A DNA stretch of 64,000 nucleotides from Pirellulales bacterium (GTDB lineage: Bacteria; Planctomycetota; Planctomycetia; Pirellulales; PALSA-1355), in assembly GCA_022844125.1 (NCBI GenBank), contig JALHMI010000013.1:1-64000 (forward strand), read 5' to 3'. Made by a program: the position numbers and the translations under genes. The notes under the pieces are model-generated. The model was not told the origin of the DNA. It saw only the letters and a program-made list of their open reading frames with translations, and searched no databases. Below, piece after piece: positions 53,283 to 62,983 of this stretch. How positions within the stretch are numbered: the stretch's first letter is position 1; the number at the start of each line of letters is the position of its first letter.

Positions 53283-55943
53283 ATGAAGTCGGTTAACCAT
53301 TCGAAGTTTCGGTTCGGCATCGAGGTTCTTGAAGACCGTCAACTCCTGACGGTGTCTGTTGCCGGCGGACCCTACATCGTCGACGAAGGGCAGTCTCTAA
53401 TACTTGACGCATCACAGTCGTCGAACGTGAGAGGCGGCCTCCTCGCCTACACTTGGGACATCAATGGAGACGGTGTCTACTCAGATGCGTCCGGTGTAAA
53501 TCCAACCATCGATTGGTCACTGTTCAAGGCGCTTGGCATCACCGATGGTCCGGACACTCGTGCGGTTAGCGTTCGTGCGAACGATACAACCTTTGACGGC
53601 AGTGCCGTCGCGGCACTCTCACAAAGTTTCTACCAACAGAACAGTATTTTTCTGCCAGGTCTGGGAGTGCTGATCGGTCAAGGAAATCAAACGCTCTACG
53701 AAAGCTATTGGGGCAATTACAACAACAATACGGTCGTTCAAATCGCGTCTGGCTCGAAGTTGATGACTTCCGTCGTCTTTATGCGGCTCGTCGGCGCCGG
53801 CCTGATGGAACTCGATGCTCCGCTGGCCAACCATCTCCCCGGTCTGACATGGAGCGATCCACTCAAGCAAACTATTACGCTTCGGCAGGCGCTTTCGCAT
53901 ACCACGGGACTACCAGGTAACAGTAACTCGATGGAGAATGCCTCCTCAATACAAACCGCGGCGGTCGTCATCGCCTCATCGAGCGTTGCGATGGAAGCAA
54001 TTCCCGGGACATCCTTCGAATATGGAAACGTCGGAATGCAACTTGCCGCTGCCGCGGCGGAGCATGTCACCGGGTTGTCTTGGGAAAACGTGTTTCAGCA
54101 GTACGTCGCCACGCCATTGGGCATGTCCGCGACCTACGGGTCGAACAGTAATCCAATCGTTGCGGGGTCGGGACGGGTGAAAGCGCAAAGCTACGGCTCG
54201 ATGCTGAACATGTTGGTGCATCATGGGACACACAACGGCCAGCAATTCCTTCCGGCCAACTTGATCGAGGAGATCACCACGGTTCAGCCTGGCTCGACCA
54301 ATAATCGAGGCAACTTCTACCAAGACACCGCTTTTGGATACGGATTTGGCCAATGGATTATTGGGCAAGATCCCCAGGGCCGCACCACACAACTCCTGCA
54401 TTTCGGATCTAACGGCTTCAAGGGAGCATGGGACCGAGAGACCGGGCTTTGGCTTGTCGTGCTCATGAGGGACACCGTAGGCATCGCGGCGAATAACTCT
54501 GGCCCGTACTTCCAAAATCTCGTGAACCAGGTCAAGTCACAGATCAACCCTACACTCGTGATCTCGCCCTCGACAGCACTGACCGTATTGAACGTGGCGC
54601 CAACAGCGAATGCAGGAGGCCCTTATTCAATCACCGAGGGGGATCCGCTTACTCTCAGTGGATCGGGGATCGATCCGGTCGATAGTTCTTTGACCTACGC
54701 GTGGGACATCAACGGTGACAGCGTATTCGCGGACGCCACCGGCGCCGCCCCGTCGCTGTCGTGGCCTGAGCTATCGTTGCTTGGGATCACCCCGCCCAAT
54801 TCGTACAATGTCCGGCTGCGTGTGGACGATGGCGATGGCGGTATCACGGATTCATCGCCCGCGCACCTAACCGTTTCCGGTCCCGTAGTTGCCACGATTG
54901 CTGGCCGCCACATCTTCTACAACCAGTCGAAGTTCGACGGCAACGACGCCGGAATCACGGCCGGTGACGACGGGGCGATTGCCACCGACAAGGCTGCCCT
55001 GCAGTTCAGTGGCAGCACCACCGCTCCGCTAACTGCCTTCACCAGCTACAGCCGCGGTATCAACGGCATCATGGTCGACGTCGCCGATTCGACTGGCACG
55101 CTGACCTTGGCAGACTTTACGTTCAAGGTGGGCACGTCCAGCACGGTCAGTGGCTGGGCCAACGCTCCGGCTCCGTCCGGCTTCTCGGTCCGGGCAGGTG
55201 CAGGTGTGGGTGGTTCCGACCGCGTCGAGATCATCTGGGCCAACAATGCCATCCAGAACATCTGGCTGCAGGTGATCGTCGAAGGCAACGACACGCTCGG
55301 TGGCAACAACACCAATACCGGCTTGGCGGCTAGCGACGTGTTCTTCTTCGGCAACAAGATCGGCGATACGTTCCTCGGCTCGCCGCCGGCAATCGTCAGC
55401 ACCGCCGCGGCCGACGCCCTGGCTGCCCGGAACAATCCGGGCATCTTGCAGCCGATCACCAATGTTTACGACTTCGATCGTAATCAGACGGTGAGCGCCG
55501 GTGACGAGCTCATCGCCCGCGGTAACGCGGGTATCTTGACTCGCAACCTGACATGGACTCCGCCGGCAGATCCGCTCGTCGCCGAAGGTGGCGACGACTC
55601 AGGTTCGGCAGTAGCGTTGGCCCTGGCGTTTAAGCGTGATGATACACAGACTGCGCACGTAATCAGCACGCTGGCTAACGCGCGTGCTGAGCGCGGATCG
55701 CCAGCCGCGCCGGACGACGATCCCGCGCCTTTATTGATGGCACACCGTGTACGCACCTCCGCGAACCTCGATGAACAATCGCAAGACCTGGAGCTCGATG
55801 TTGAACTTCTGAAATCTCTAGCCGCTGGTTTTAGTGTCGCCCGCACCGAAGGAGCCAAGTTGCGACCGAAGATCGAACAACGACTGCTCAAGGGAAGCCA
55901 AGGAGATTTGTGGGAGCCACTTTTCGCAATCGACGACCCGTAA
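53283..55943 (+). CDS. Exported PKD protein with inserted class C serine hydrolase
   Basis: An 886-residue exported protein. The leader carries the LEPR-XLL-type signature LEDRQLL. A PKD-like domain (AGGPYIVDEG...WDINGDGVYSDASG) is interrupted near residue 110 by a beta-lactamase-like serine hydrolase (about 113-425): SGSK (Ser156, Lys159), YGN (Tyr247) and HFG (His373). The PKD end (STALTVLNVAPT) then resumes, followed by a second complete PKD. A later region has the EF-hand-like DFDRNQTVSAGDEL. No cell-wall anchor is seen. GGAGG precedes the ATG at 53283. This may be a cell-surface esterase or penicillin-binding-like enzyme. Confidence 0.88.
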   Translation: MKSVNHSKFRFGIEVLEDRQLLTVSVAGGPYIVDEGQSLILDASQSSNVRGGLLAYTWDINGDGVYSDASGVNPTIDWSLFKALGITDGPDTRAVSVRANDTTFDGSAVAALSQSFYQQNSIFLPGLGVLIGQGNQTLYESYWGNYNNNTVVQIASGSKLMTSVVFMRLVGAGLMELDAPLANHLPGLTWSDPLKQTITLRQALSHTTGLPGNSNSMENASSIQTAAVVIASSSVAMEAIPGTSFEYGNVGMQLAAAAAEHVTGLSWENVFQQYVATPLGMSATYGSNSNPIVAGSGRVKAQSYGSMLNMLVHHGTHNGQQFLPANLIEEITTVQPGSTNNRGNFYQDTAFGYGFGQWIIGQDPQGRTTQLLHFGSNGFKGAWDRETGLWLVVLMRDTVGIAANNSGPYFQNLVNQVKSQINPTLVISPSTALTVLNVAPTANAGGPYSITEGDPLTLSGSGIDPVDSSLTYAWDINGDSVFADATGAAPSLSWPELSLLGITPPNSYNVRLRVDDGDGGITDSSPAHLTVSGPVVATIAGRHIFYNQSKFDGNDAGITAGDDGAIATDKAALQFSGSTTAPLTAFTSYSRGINGIMVDVADSTGTLTLADFTFKVGTSSTVSGWANAPAPSGFSVRAGAGVGGSDRVEIIWANNAIQNIWLQVIVEGNDTLGGNNTNTGLAASDVFFFGNKIGDTFLGSPPAIVSTAAADALAARNNPGILQPITNVYDFDRNQTVSAGDELIARGNAGILTRNLTWTPPADPLVAEGGDDSGSAVALALAFKRDDTQTAHVISTLANARAERGSPAAPDDDPAPLLMAHRVRTSANLDEQSQDLELDVELLKSLAAGFSVARTEGAKLRPKIEQRLLKGSQGDLWEPLFAIDDP

Positions 55944-56255
55944 GCATCGAATCGATCCGGCAGCCGGCACAGGCGATGACTCTGAGTCAGACTATTTAAG
56001 AAAGCTCAATCCGGGGTACCGGCGTGGTGATTTCCTTATCTGCTTTACCGAGTATTCATGGACCAATGTGACTGCGTTGGGAGGCACATTTCACGCCAGC
56101 AGATGTGCTGCGTTACCGGCAATGCGGAATCCTGGCGCCGAAATGCGCGCATGGCGACTTGCGTAAATGCGAACAATACCCCGACGAGCTGTTAACCGTT
56201 CGGTCGCGAGTAGAGGTTTAGCGCGATCATGGGAGTGCGATCGGAGGAGAACACG
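55944..56255. other. Intergenic spacer
   Basis: About 310 bases between two serine hydrolase genes. Only weak remnants of repeats are seen (ACTGCGTTGGGAGGCACA resembles the sequence at about 51130). No gene or terminator is convincing. Confidence 0.35.
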
Positions 56256-57359
56256 ATGAGAATTGACACAACCGTCTTGCTGGCTATCGCCGTCTTGTCT
56301 TGTACAGCGCCGGCTCCATGGGCTGCGGAACAGCTTTACTTTCCTTCCTCGGACGCAGACTGGGCCACAGTCGCCCCTGAATCACTTGGATGGGATGTGG
56401 CGGCACTGCAGGACGTCTTCACATTCGTTGAAGAAACACATGGCAAGTCATTCCTGATTCTGAAAGATGGCAAGATTGTCGCCGAACGGTACTGGACACC
56501 CGCCGGGGCCGCGCATGCTCAATACGTCATGTCATGCGGCAAGAGCATCACTGCATTTCTGGTCGGCATCGCTCAGGAACAAGGGAAGTTGAAAATCGAG
56601 CAACCCGCATCCGATTTTCTTGGTGAAGGGTGGACCGAATCTTCGAGAGCCCAAGAGCGATCCATCACGATCAAACACATGCTGAAGATGACAAGTGGTT
56701 TGACCCCCGGCAAAGCATTTCAATCGCCACCCGACACAAAGTGGTTTTACAATACGACGGTTTACCAGGATCTTCATCCACTATTGGAAAAAGCGGTCGG
56801 CAAAACAATGCAGGAGTTTTCCGATCAAGTGTTGTTTCGGCCAACCGGCATGTCCCATTCACAATTCCGGGTCCATAGTTTCCGAATGACGGCCCGCGAT
56901 ATGGGACGCTTTGGTCTCCTGATTCTTGCGGACGGAAACTGGAACGGCCAGCAGATCATGAAACATCAGAAGTATTTCGAAGCGATGCTCAATACGTCGC
57001 AAGACCTAAACCTCTCTTATGGCTATCTGTGGTGGCTCAATGGAAAAGACTCCCGAATGACGGTTGGTCGAAGGGGCAGCGTTCTAGCCGGGCCGATCGT
57101 CCCGGCCGCGCCACGCGATATGGTGTGCGCAAATGGCAAGGGAGGCCAACACATCTACATCGTCCCCAGCCAAAATCTGGTTGTGGTGAGACTAGGAGAC
57201 AGTCCGGTCGGTGCTGCGCCAGACACCCGCGTAGGAGCGACCGGCGGCGCACCGACGGATTTCAACAATCAGGCGTGGACCAAATTGATGGCCGCAATGC
57301 ACCCGCGTCGCGATGCTGATGAAAAAGGGGAGAGCAATCGTGTCACAACTGCTCCGTGA
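56256..57359 (+). CDS. Secreted class C beta-lactamase-like serine hydrolase
   Basis: A 367-residue exported protein. Residues 1-25 are a signal peptide. The SxxK motif is SCGK (Ser93, Lys96). A tyrosine in FYNTTVYQDLHP may be the second motif, though it is not the usual YxN/YSN. A later HxG-type triad could not be placed with certainty (GGQHIY is a candidate). These proteins include esterases and D-aminopeptidases as well as beta-lactamases. GGAGG lies nine bases before the ATG at 56256. It belongs to the same family as the hydrolase inserted upstream, but the sequences are not close. Confidence 0.82.
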   Translation: MRIDTTVLLAIAVLSCTAPAPWAAEQLYFPSSDADWATVAPESLGWDVAALQDVFTFVEETHGKSFLILKDGKIVAERYWTPAGAAHAQYVMSCGKSITAFLVGIAQEQGKLKIEQPASDFLGEGWTESSRAQERSITIKHMLKMTSGLTPGKAFQSPPDTKWFYNTTVYQDLHPLLEKAVGKTMQEFSDQVLFRPTGMSHSQFRVHSFRMTARDMGRFGLLILADGNWNGQQIMKHQKYFEAMLNTSQDLNLSYGYLWWLNGKDSRMTVGRRGSVLAGPIVPAAPRDMVCANGKGGQHIYIVPSQNLVVVRLGDSPVGAAPDTRVGATGGAPTDFNNQAWTKLMAAMHPRRDADEKGESNRVTTAP

Positions 57360-57611
57360 GAAACCCGGGACTCCCTTCGTCTAGAGAGGAATCAACGCGA
57401 TGAGCAATCCCAGCGCACACACTGCGCAAGTCAAGCCCGGCGTACTGCGAACTCCCGACAAGTGCTTCGACAACCTGATCGACTTTCCATTCATACCAGC
57501 TCCACGTCGATGTCATGAATGGTTTCGTGCGAGCGCTCGGCCCAAATAAGATTACGTCGTTTGTACAGGACTGGGGCGGCTCCGTACTTTCCTTCTCAGC
57601 CCCGGAGGGGC

Positions 57612-57710
57612 GGCCGTTAATAGCCGGGGGTGGAAACTCCCGGACCGAAACGCGCTCCCCCAATTTTTTTGATCTACCAGTGCCCTGGCAGGGCGATCGA
57701 TCGGGGCGCG
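57612..57710 (+). repeat. Copy 2 of the ~100-bp dispersed repeat
   Basis: The block begins GGCCGTTAATAGCCG and ends TCGGGGCGCG, and matches the copy at 51257-51358 in the same orientation, with clear shared segments (GGACCGAAACGCG, GCCCTGGCAG, GATCGGGGCG). It fills most of the spacer between the serine hydrolase and the convergent DinB-like gene. Confidence 0.75.
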
Positions 57711-57718
57711 CAGCCGCG

Positions 57719-58210
57719 CTAAAACAACGGCGGCTTGCCGAGCTTGCGGCGGACGATGGCCCACTGTCCGCCATGCATCAGCCAGTGCGAGCCCTGCATC
57801 GTGAAGACCGATCCGATCGTCGGACAATAGCTGCGCATCGCTTCGGGGCCGGGCTCGCTCAACTGCTCATCGCTCAGCGAATCCAACAGCGCGTAGGTCG
57901 CCGCGCGTTGCTCCTGGGCCAGCCTCTGGTATTCGGCCTTCGTCAGGAAGTCGGCCGGATTGTCGCTGGCCGCGGTCTCTTTGCTGTGTTTGGCGGCAAA
58001 GCCCTCGGGCAGCGGGGGCATGGCGCCCGGCTTGACGCCCGAGAGCATGTCGTGTTCCGCGGCGATCAAGTGCCCGAGTTGCCAGGCGATGTGGTTGGCG
58101 CCAGGCAGCGGGCGTTCCAGCAGTTGGGCGTCTGAGAGATCGTCGAGATAGGCGGTGCAGACGAAGGCCGCCATCTCGATGCCAGCTTTCGTCGCTTCTC
58201 GGGCGTTCAT
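57719..58210 (-). CDS. DinB-like family protein
   Basis: A 163-residue helical-bundle protein of the DinB/YfiT superfamily. Landmarks are HIAWQLGHLIAAEHDML near the N-terminus and HWLMHGGQWAIVRRKLGKP at the C-terminus, which supply the histidines of the metal site. DinB-like proteins act as thiol-dependent transferases in some bacteria; the role here is unknown. CCGGAG lies seven bases before the ATG at 58210, and the upstream frame is rejected because it crosses a tandem array. Confidence 0.85.
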   Translation of the reverse strand: MNAREATKAGIEMAAFVCTAYLDDLSDAQLLERPLPGANHIAWQLGHLIAAEHDMLSGVKPGAMPPLPEGFAAKHSKETAASDNPADFLTKAEYQRLAQEQRAATYALLDSLSDEQLSEPGPEAMRSYCPTIGSVFTMQGSHWLMHGGQWAIVRRKLGKPPLF

Positions 58211-59068
58211 GGATTGCTCCGGGTTGGATAGAAGATCGTTGAATGGAAGGTCGTTCGATGGATGGTCGCGTGTTGGATGGTCGCCTGTTGGAAAGGTGCG
58301 GTCGGCCGCCGGTCGTTGCCGAAGGGGAACGATCCGCGGTGTTGGTCCGTGATTGTTGTACACGAGCCAGCGAGATTTCGCACCCGCCGCCCGTTGGATT
58401 GTTGCCCGATGAATCTGCAACAGGCTGCGCAGGACTGGCGGGAGGCGAGTCCCAGCGCACGAACGGGAAGGCACCACAACCACGGGCCGGACCAGCCAGG
58501 ACGCGAGGACGAAGGCGCGATCGGAAGTGATCCGAAGCTTTGACGGCGCACGCGGGCTTGATCGATTGTCGAGAGTATCAGCTGTTGGCCGAACCGACGC
58601 AACGCCGTGGCAAAGCCAAGTCGCCAGGAAACTGGGGCTGAAATACATGTTTCGCAACCTTGGTCGCCAGTAAGTCCAGGCGAGGACTCGGGCACCCGCA
58701 AGGCTTCCGAGATTGCCACTCTGTCGTTGGCACAGATCCCGCAAGTGCTTGCCACGCCGAAAGCAAAAAAACTTTCGGGATCTTCGTCCATAAAAGCCTT
58801 TCAGTCTCGCCCAGGCATCTAAGGGGCGAAGATGACACGGCTGCGTCTGTCGAAATTTATTTCGATTGTGCTGCTATCGCATCGAATAAGAGAGCCCTTG
58901 ACGGCGGTTAGGCAAAGAATGTTTGGGCGACAGATTCCCGCCGTATGGTTGGTTCGATTATCTCCGATCGCCCGAAACATTCGCTTGATTGTTGAGTCAA
59001 GTAGGTCGCACTACCCGGTTAAAGTCAGCCTGAATCCTTCCTCGGACTCGGTACCAATAGAGAATCAC
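58211..59068. other. Divergent intergenic region with a 15-bp tandem array
   Basis: About 860 bases between the DinB-like gene and the large mosaic protein. Apart from the tandem array next to the DinB start I see no gene. A long in-frame extension of the next gene is rejected in favour of its ATG at 59069. Confidence 0.4.
58224..58298. repeat. 15-bp degenerate tandem repeat (GGATGGTCG core)
   Basis: About five 15-bp units, the clearest being TTCGATGGATGGTCG and CGTGTTGGATGGTCG, run from 58224 to 58298. The array lies within 90 bases upstream of the DinB-like start codon. Its unit length equals that of the array in front of the DUF4198-DUF3386 gene, but the sequence is unrelated. Confidence 0.8.
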
Positions 59069-62000
59069 ATGTCCCGCGATAAGCACTCGAAGATCAAAAC
59101 TGCAGGAAATGTGCGTCAATTTCAATCGCGGGTCAATCGGTCGAGAGGTTTGCGCATTGAACCACTCGAAAGTCGCCAGCTTCTCGCTGTCGACATCATC
59201 GGAGCGACGACAACTGCGGTGACTGCGGGCAACGACGGGGCCAATGCCATGGCACTGCAATCTGACGGCATGCTCGTGGTCGGAGGTACTAGTTCAAGCA
59301 GCCCTGGCGTGGCCAACGATTTCGCTTTAGCTCGATACAATGTTGGCGGCAATTTAGATCTCAGCTTTGGCGACAACGGTACAACCACGATCCCGTTAGG
59401 CGCTGGCGACAATCGCCTCAATGCGCTAACCGTGTTGCCTGATGGCAAGATTCTCGCCGCCGGGAAAGCAAAGCAGAGCGGCCTTAATAACGACGACTTC
59501 ATCGTCGTGCGATTGCTCTCAAACGGTTCTCTCGACGCCACTTTCGGTGACGCTGGGAAGTTGATGATTGATCTTGGCACCGGCGATTCAGTGTCTTCGA
59601 TGGTGCTGCAATCCGACGGCAAGGTCTTGCTGGCAGGCCATACGAATGCACTGGGCGATTACAATTTTGCAATTATCCGCCTCAATCCTGATGGCTCTCT
59701 CGATTCGAGCTTTGATGATGACGGGACACTCATCGTGTCGGTTGGTTCGGGCCAGGGTTTTGCAAGTGACTTGACGCTTCAGGCGGATGGAAAAATCGTT
59801 GTCGCTGGGCACAGTCGCGATGGGGCAGAAACTGATCTCGACTTTTCGGTGATCAGGTTAAATCCCGATGGCTCACTCGACGCTTCTTTCGGTAGCGACG
59901 GGCGGGTCATCACGCCCTTAGGCGGGGGCGAAGACTATGTATCCGCAGTCGCAACTCAAGCGGATGGCAGAATCCTCTTGGGTGGATACGGATTCAACGG
60001 CGACACCGATGCTGTCATCTTGACACGCTACAACGGCGACGGCTCACTCGACACCAGCTTTGGTGCTGCCGGCGTCTCGCGTCTCAGTACTCAAGGCAAT
60101 ACCACCTACGGGAGCAGCTTAGCAATTCAATACGATGGTCGCATCGTCGTAGCCGGTACCTCGATATTAGGATCGGAATCGCAATTCGCAGTCTTACGAT
60201 ACCTGACGGATGGCTCACTCGATACGACCTTCGGAAGCGGCGATGGGGGCACCAACTACGACTTTTCGCCTGACACATCGCACTCGAGTAGCGGAGCGAA
60301 AGTCTTAGTGCAACCGGATGGCAAGCTCTTGGTTGCGGGGACTGCTGAAACGGCAACCAAGACGAACATCGCGCTGCTCCGGCTGCTTAGTGATGGGACC
60401 CCAGACGGTCTTTTCGCAAACCCTATCGAGGACCATATCCAGCCAAACTCCGATCAGAGGCAGATTTGGATTCATGGGTCTGACGAGGATGACAAGGTTG
60501 ACATCTTTCAGGTTGGCGAGACGTTAAGCGTCCTTGGGCACCTGGCTGGGGTTCCATTCTCGGCGCAGTTTCAACTCGCTGCGATTGACCGAATCTTCTT
60601 CGACGGGCGATTTGGCAGCGACCGAATTGTGAATCATTCCGCTGTGCCGCTTGTCGCTAATGGCGGTCCAGGAGACGACGATCTCGTCGGAGGATTCGCC
60701 GCGGACGTGTTGTACGGTGGTCTCGGCGATGATTTTCTCGTCGGCCGTGACCGGGCAGACTTCCTTGACGGCGAAGATGGGGATGACGAGATCTTTGCAG
60801 GGTTCGCTGCAAATATTCTGCCCGGCGATGGCACCGGCGACGGTGTCGTCGACGGCGCTGACTACACGACCTGGGCAGACAACTATCTCATGCCGAATCG
60901 CTTCGGCCCAACCGTCGGTGACTTCAATTCCGACGGCATCGTTGACGCAGCAGACTACACGATTTGGGCCGACAACTTCGATGGTGGAGGAGTCAGGCCA
61001 TCAAGAGATGAATCCGGCAAGGTCGCACTGGGTGGGGAGGGAGATGATCTGCTGCTCGGCTCCCTAGGTGATGACTACCTCGATGGACAGGCGGGCAACG
61101 ATACGCTTTTTGGCGGCCTGGGAGACGACCAGCTTATCGGCGGGCTCGACGATGACCAACTCGACGGTCAGGAAGGAGACGACGTTCTCGCTGCACAAAC
61201 GGGAGAAGGCGAGTCGGTAAACTTCAACGACGCATATTTAGATCTCCTCGGTGAAAACACCTTGCTAGATTTTGCTCCGCGAAACTCGGCAGGGCCTGGT
61301 TACACTCCCGAGCCAGGCATTTCCTTGACCGTGTTTCACGAATTCGTCGCCTTCTCGTTCAACTTCCTGGGTGCCGGATGGACCCCCGAACTACAAGCTG
61401 CAGCGGACAACGCAGCTGCAGCCTGGGCGAATAGTCTCTTGGCATCTTATCCAGGAGAGACGATCACCGTCGACCTCCGGTTCGCTGATCTGGGCGGGCG
61501 TCGGCAAGACGGCCTGATCACTCTCGCCCGCGGGGGGTCTGATTGGGTCGTGATTGATAACTTCAGCTATCCGCGACCACTTGCCAATCATCTTCGTGGC
61601 CAGGATGAGAACGGACCGCAATCTGATGGGCGGGTCACCTTCAACTCCAATATCGCAGCGACCAATTGGGCTGCCAACATTCCCGAGTTCACTAGTACGC
61701 TCACGCATGAATTGGGACATACACTCGGATTTCTTACTGGAGGGACAAGATTCACGACAATGGGGCCGATAGGGTCCGTAAATATTGGCTCGAGTGTTTA
61801 TCGTCCATCTATTTTCACAAGCTTCGTTAAGAATTCGGTCGGAGTATCGCTGGCGGAGCTAGAGTTTGTGAACACGCAAAGCACCTTCGGTGTAGGAAAT
61901 GACGTGGGCTGGTACGGGACGTTTGGGATTCTAGGAAATGACAACGCCGTTCCAAAAATTGAAGCCACGTTCCCTTACGACGCGGGCTCCGATCTGAGCC

Positions 62001-62857
62001 ACTTGGACGAACTCACCTTTGATCTTTCCATCATGAGCCCAATAGACGATTCGGGGACCAGACGCACCCCCTCTGCAACGGAGCTCGGCATTCTGAGGGA
62101 TATTGGATGGGACATTCGTCCAGCCGGACTTCAATTGCATTCGCTTGGGCAGGCCTTGGAAATCGGTAGCAACAGTGCAAAAAACAACCTGTGGGTGATC
62201 GGAACCAATCCCGTGGGCGATGGAGCAGATCACGGCGTGCACCGCTTCGATGGTTCGGGGTGGGTCAATGAGGGTGGCGGAGGAGTTCAGATCGCCCTGG
62301 CTGCGGACGGGAGTCCATGGCTGATCAACTCGGTAAATGACATCTTTCACAAGGTAAATGGTGCCTGGCAGCAAGTCATCGGAAAGGCACGAGACATCGG
62401 CGCTGGTGCCAACGGAAGCATTTGGGCGATAGGTACAGACCCCGTGGGAACGGGCGGTGACTATGGAGTGTATTCGTGGAACGGAAGCTCTTGGGACAAT
62501 GCCGGCGGCGGCGGAGTGAAGATCGCTGTCGCGGAGAATGGTACCGCCTACATGGTCAACTCCGCGCATGACATCTTCAAGCGGGTCGGAAATGGGTGGG
62601 AGCAAATGATCGGCAAGGCGCGCGACATCAGCGTTGGCGCGGGCAATGTGCCTTGGGTCGTTGGTACGGACCGCGTCGGCGACGCTGAAGACTACGGCAT
62701 TTATTACTGGAACGGCAGTTTTTGGGCCAACGCGGGTGGAGGCGGAGTGGCTTTGGCCATAGGCAACGACGGGACACCATGGCTCGTCAATTCAGCACAC
62801 GACATTTACTATCGCGAAGGCGGACAGTGGAACCTACACAAACCAGTGTGGGTGTAG
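59069..62857 (+). CDS. Mosaic exoprotein: propeller, RTX, dockerin, metalloprotease, tectonin
   Basis: A 1262-residue exported protein. Residues 31-39 have the LEPR-XLL-like EPLESRQLL. Seven delta-60-type repeats (G-SLD-SFG) span about residues 46-450. RTX-like calcium repeats (GGPGDDDLVGG..., later GGEGDDLLLG...) span about 530-582 and 655-711, with two dockerin-type motifs (DGVVDGADYTTW, DGIVDAADYTIW) between at about 588-641. A zinc metalloprotease-like region follows, HELGHTLGF at 880-888. Three tectonin-like propeller units (VIGTNPVGDG, AIGTDPVGTG, VVGTDRVGDA) end the chain at about 1022-1256. ATG 59069 starts the leader. I do not know a family with this whole order. Confidence 0.85.
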   Translation: MSRDKHSKIKTAGNVRQFQSRVNRSRGLRIEPLESRQLLAVDIIGATTTAVTAGNDGANAMALQSDGMLVVGGTSSSSPGVANDFALARYNVGGNLDLSFGDNGTTTIPLGAGDNRLNALTVLPDGKILAAGKAKQSGLNNDDFIVVRLLSNGSLDATFGDAGKLMIDLGTGDSVSSMVLQSDGKVLLAGHTNALGDYNFAIIRLNPDGSLDSSFDDDGTLIVSVGSGQGFASDLTLQADGKIVVAGHSRDGAETDLDFSVIRLNPDGSLDASFGSDGRVITPLGGGEDYVSAVATQADGRILLGGYGFNGDTDAVILTRYNGDGSLDTSFGAAGVSRLSTQGNTTYGSSLAIQYDGRIVVAGTSILGSESQFAVLRYLTDGSLDTTFGSGDGGTNYDFSPDTSHSSSGAKVLVQPDGKLLVAGTAETATKTNIALLRLLSDGTPDGLFANPIEDHIQPNSDQRQIWIHGSDEDDKVDIFQVGETLSVLGHLAGVPFSAQFQLAAIDRIFFDGRFGSDRIVNHSAVPLVANGGPGDDDLVGGFAADVLYGGLGDDFLVGRDRADFLDGEDGDDEIFAGFAANILPGDGTGDGVVDGADYTTWADNYLMPNRFGPTVGDFNSDGIVDAADYTIWADNFDGGGVRPSRDESGKVALGGEGDDLLLGSLGDDYLDGQAGNDTLFGGLGDDQLIGGLDDDQLDGQEGDDVLAAQTGEGESVNFNDAYLDLLGENTLLDFAPRNSAGPGYTPEPGISLTVFHEFVAFSFNFLGAGWTPELQAAADNAAAAWANSLLASYPGETITVDLRFADLGGRRQDGLITLARGGSDWVVIDNFSYPRPLANHLRGQDENGPQSDGRVTFNSNIAATNWAANIPEFTSTLTHELGHTLGFLTGGTRFTTMGPIGSVNIGSSVYRPSIFTSFVKNSVGVSLAELEFVNTQSTFGVGNDVGWYGTFGILGNDNAVPKIEATFPYDAGSDLSHLDELTFDLSIMSPIDDSGTRRTPSATELGILRDIGWDIRPAGLQLHSLGQALEIGSNSAKNNLWVIGTNPVGDGADHGVHRFDGSGWVNEGGGGVQIALAADGSPWLINSVNDIFHKVNGAWQQVIGKARDIGAGANGSIWAIGTDPVGTGGDYGVYSWNGSSWDNAGGGGVKIAVAENGTAYMVNSAHDIFKRVGNGWEQMIGKARDISVGAGNVPWVVGTDRVGDAEDYGIYYWNGSFWANAGGGGVALAIGNDGTPWLVNSAHDIYYREGGQWNLHKPVWV

Positions 62858-62983
62858 CTTAGACAGACCTTAAGGAGGCGCTAACGACCCACCCCGGGCA
62901 AAGTGCAAGTGGATTGGTTATCACCGCGTTCTCGACAACGATACCAACATCTGTGTGACCAGAAACCGAATGGAGACTATTCC

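Noticed and set aside
53619-54515. Minus-strand frames inside the serine hydrolase gene
   Set aside because: Antisense shadows of a strongly supported gene.
58211-58791. Minus-strand upstream extension of the DinB-like gene
   Set aside because: Low-complexity translation of a tandem array (for example HPTRDHPSNDLPFNDL); the ATG at 58210 has its own Shine-Dalgarno.
58832-59068. 79-codon upstream extension of the mosaic protein
   Set aside because: The LEPR-XLL leader starts properly at 59069; the extension has no signal-like features.
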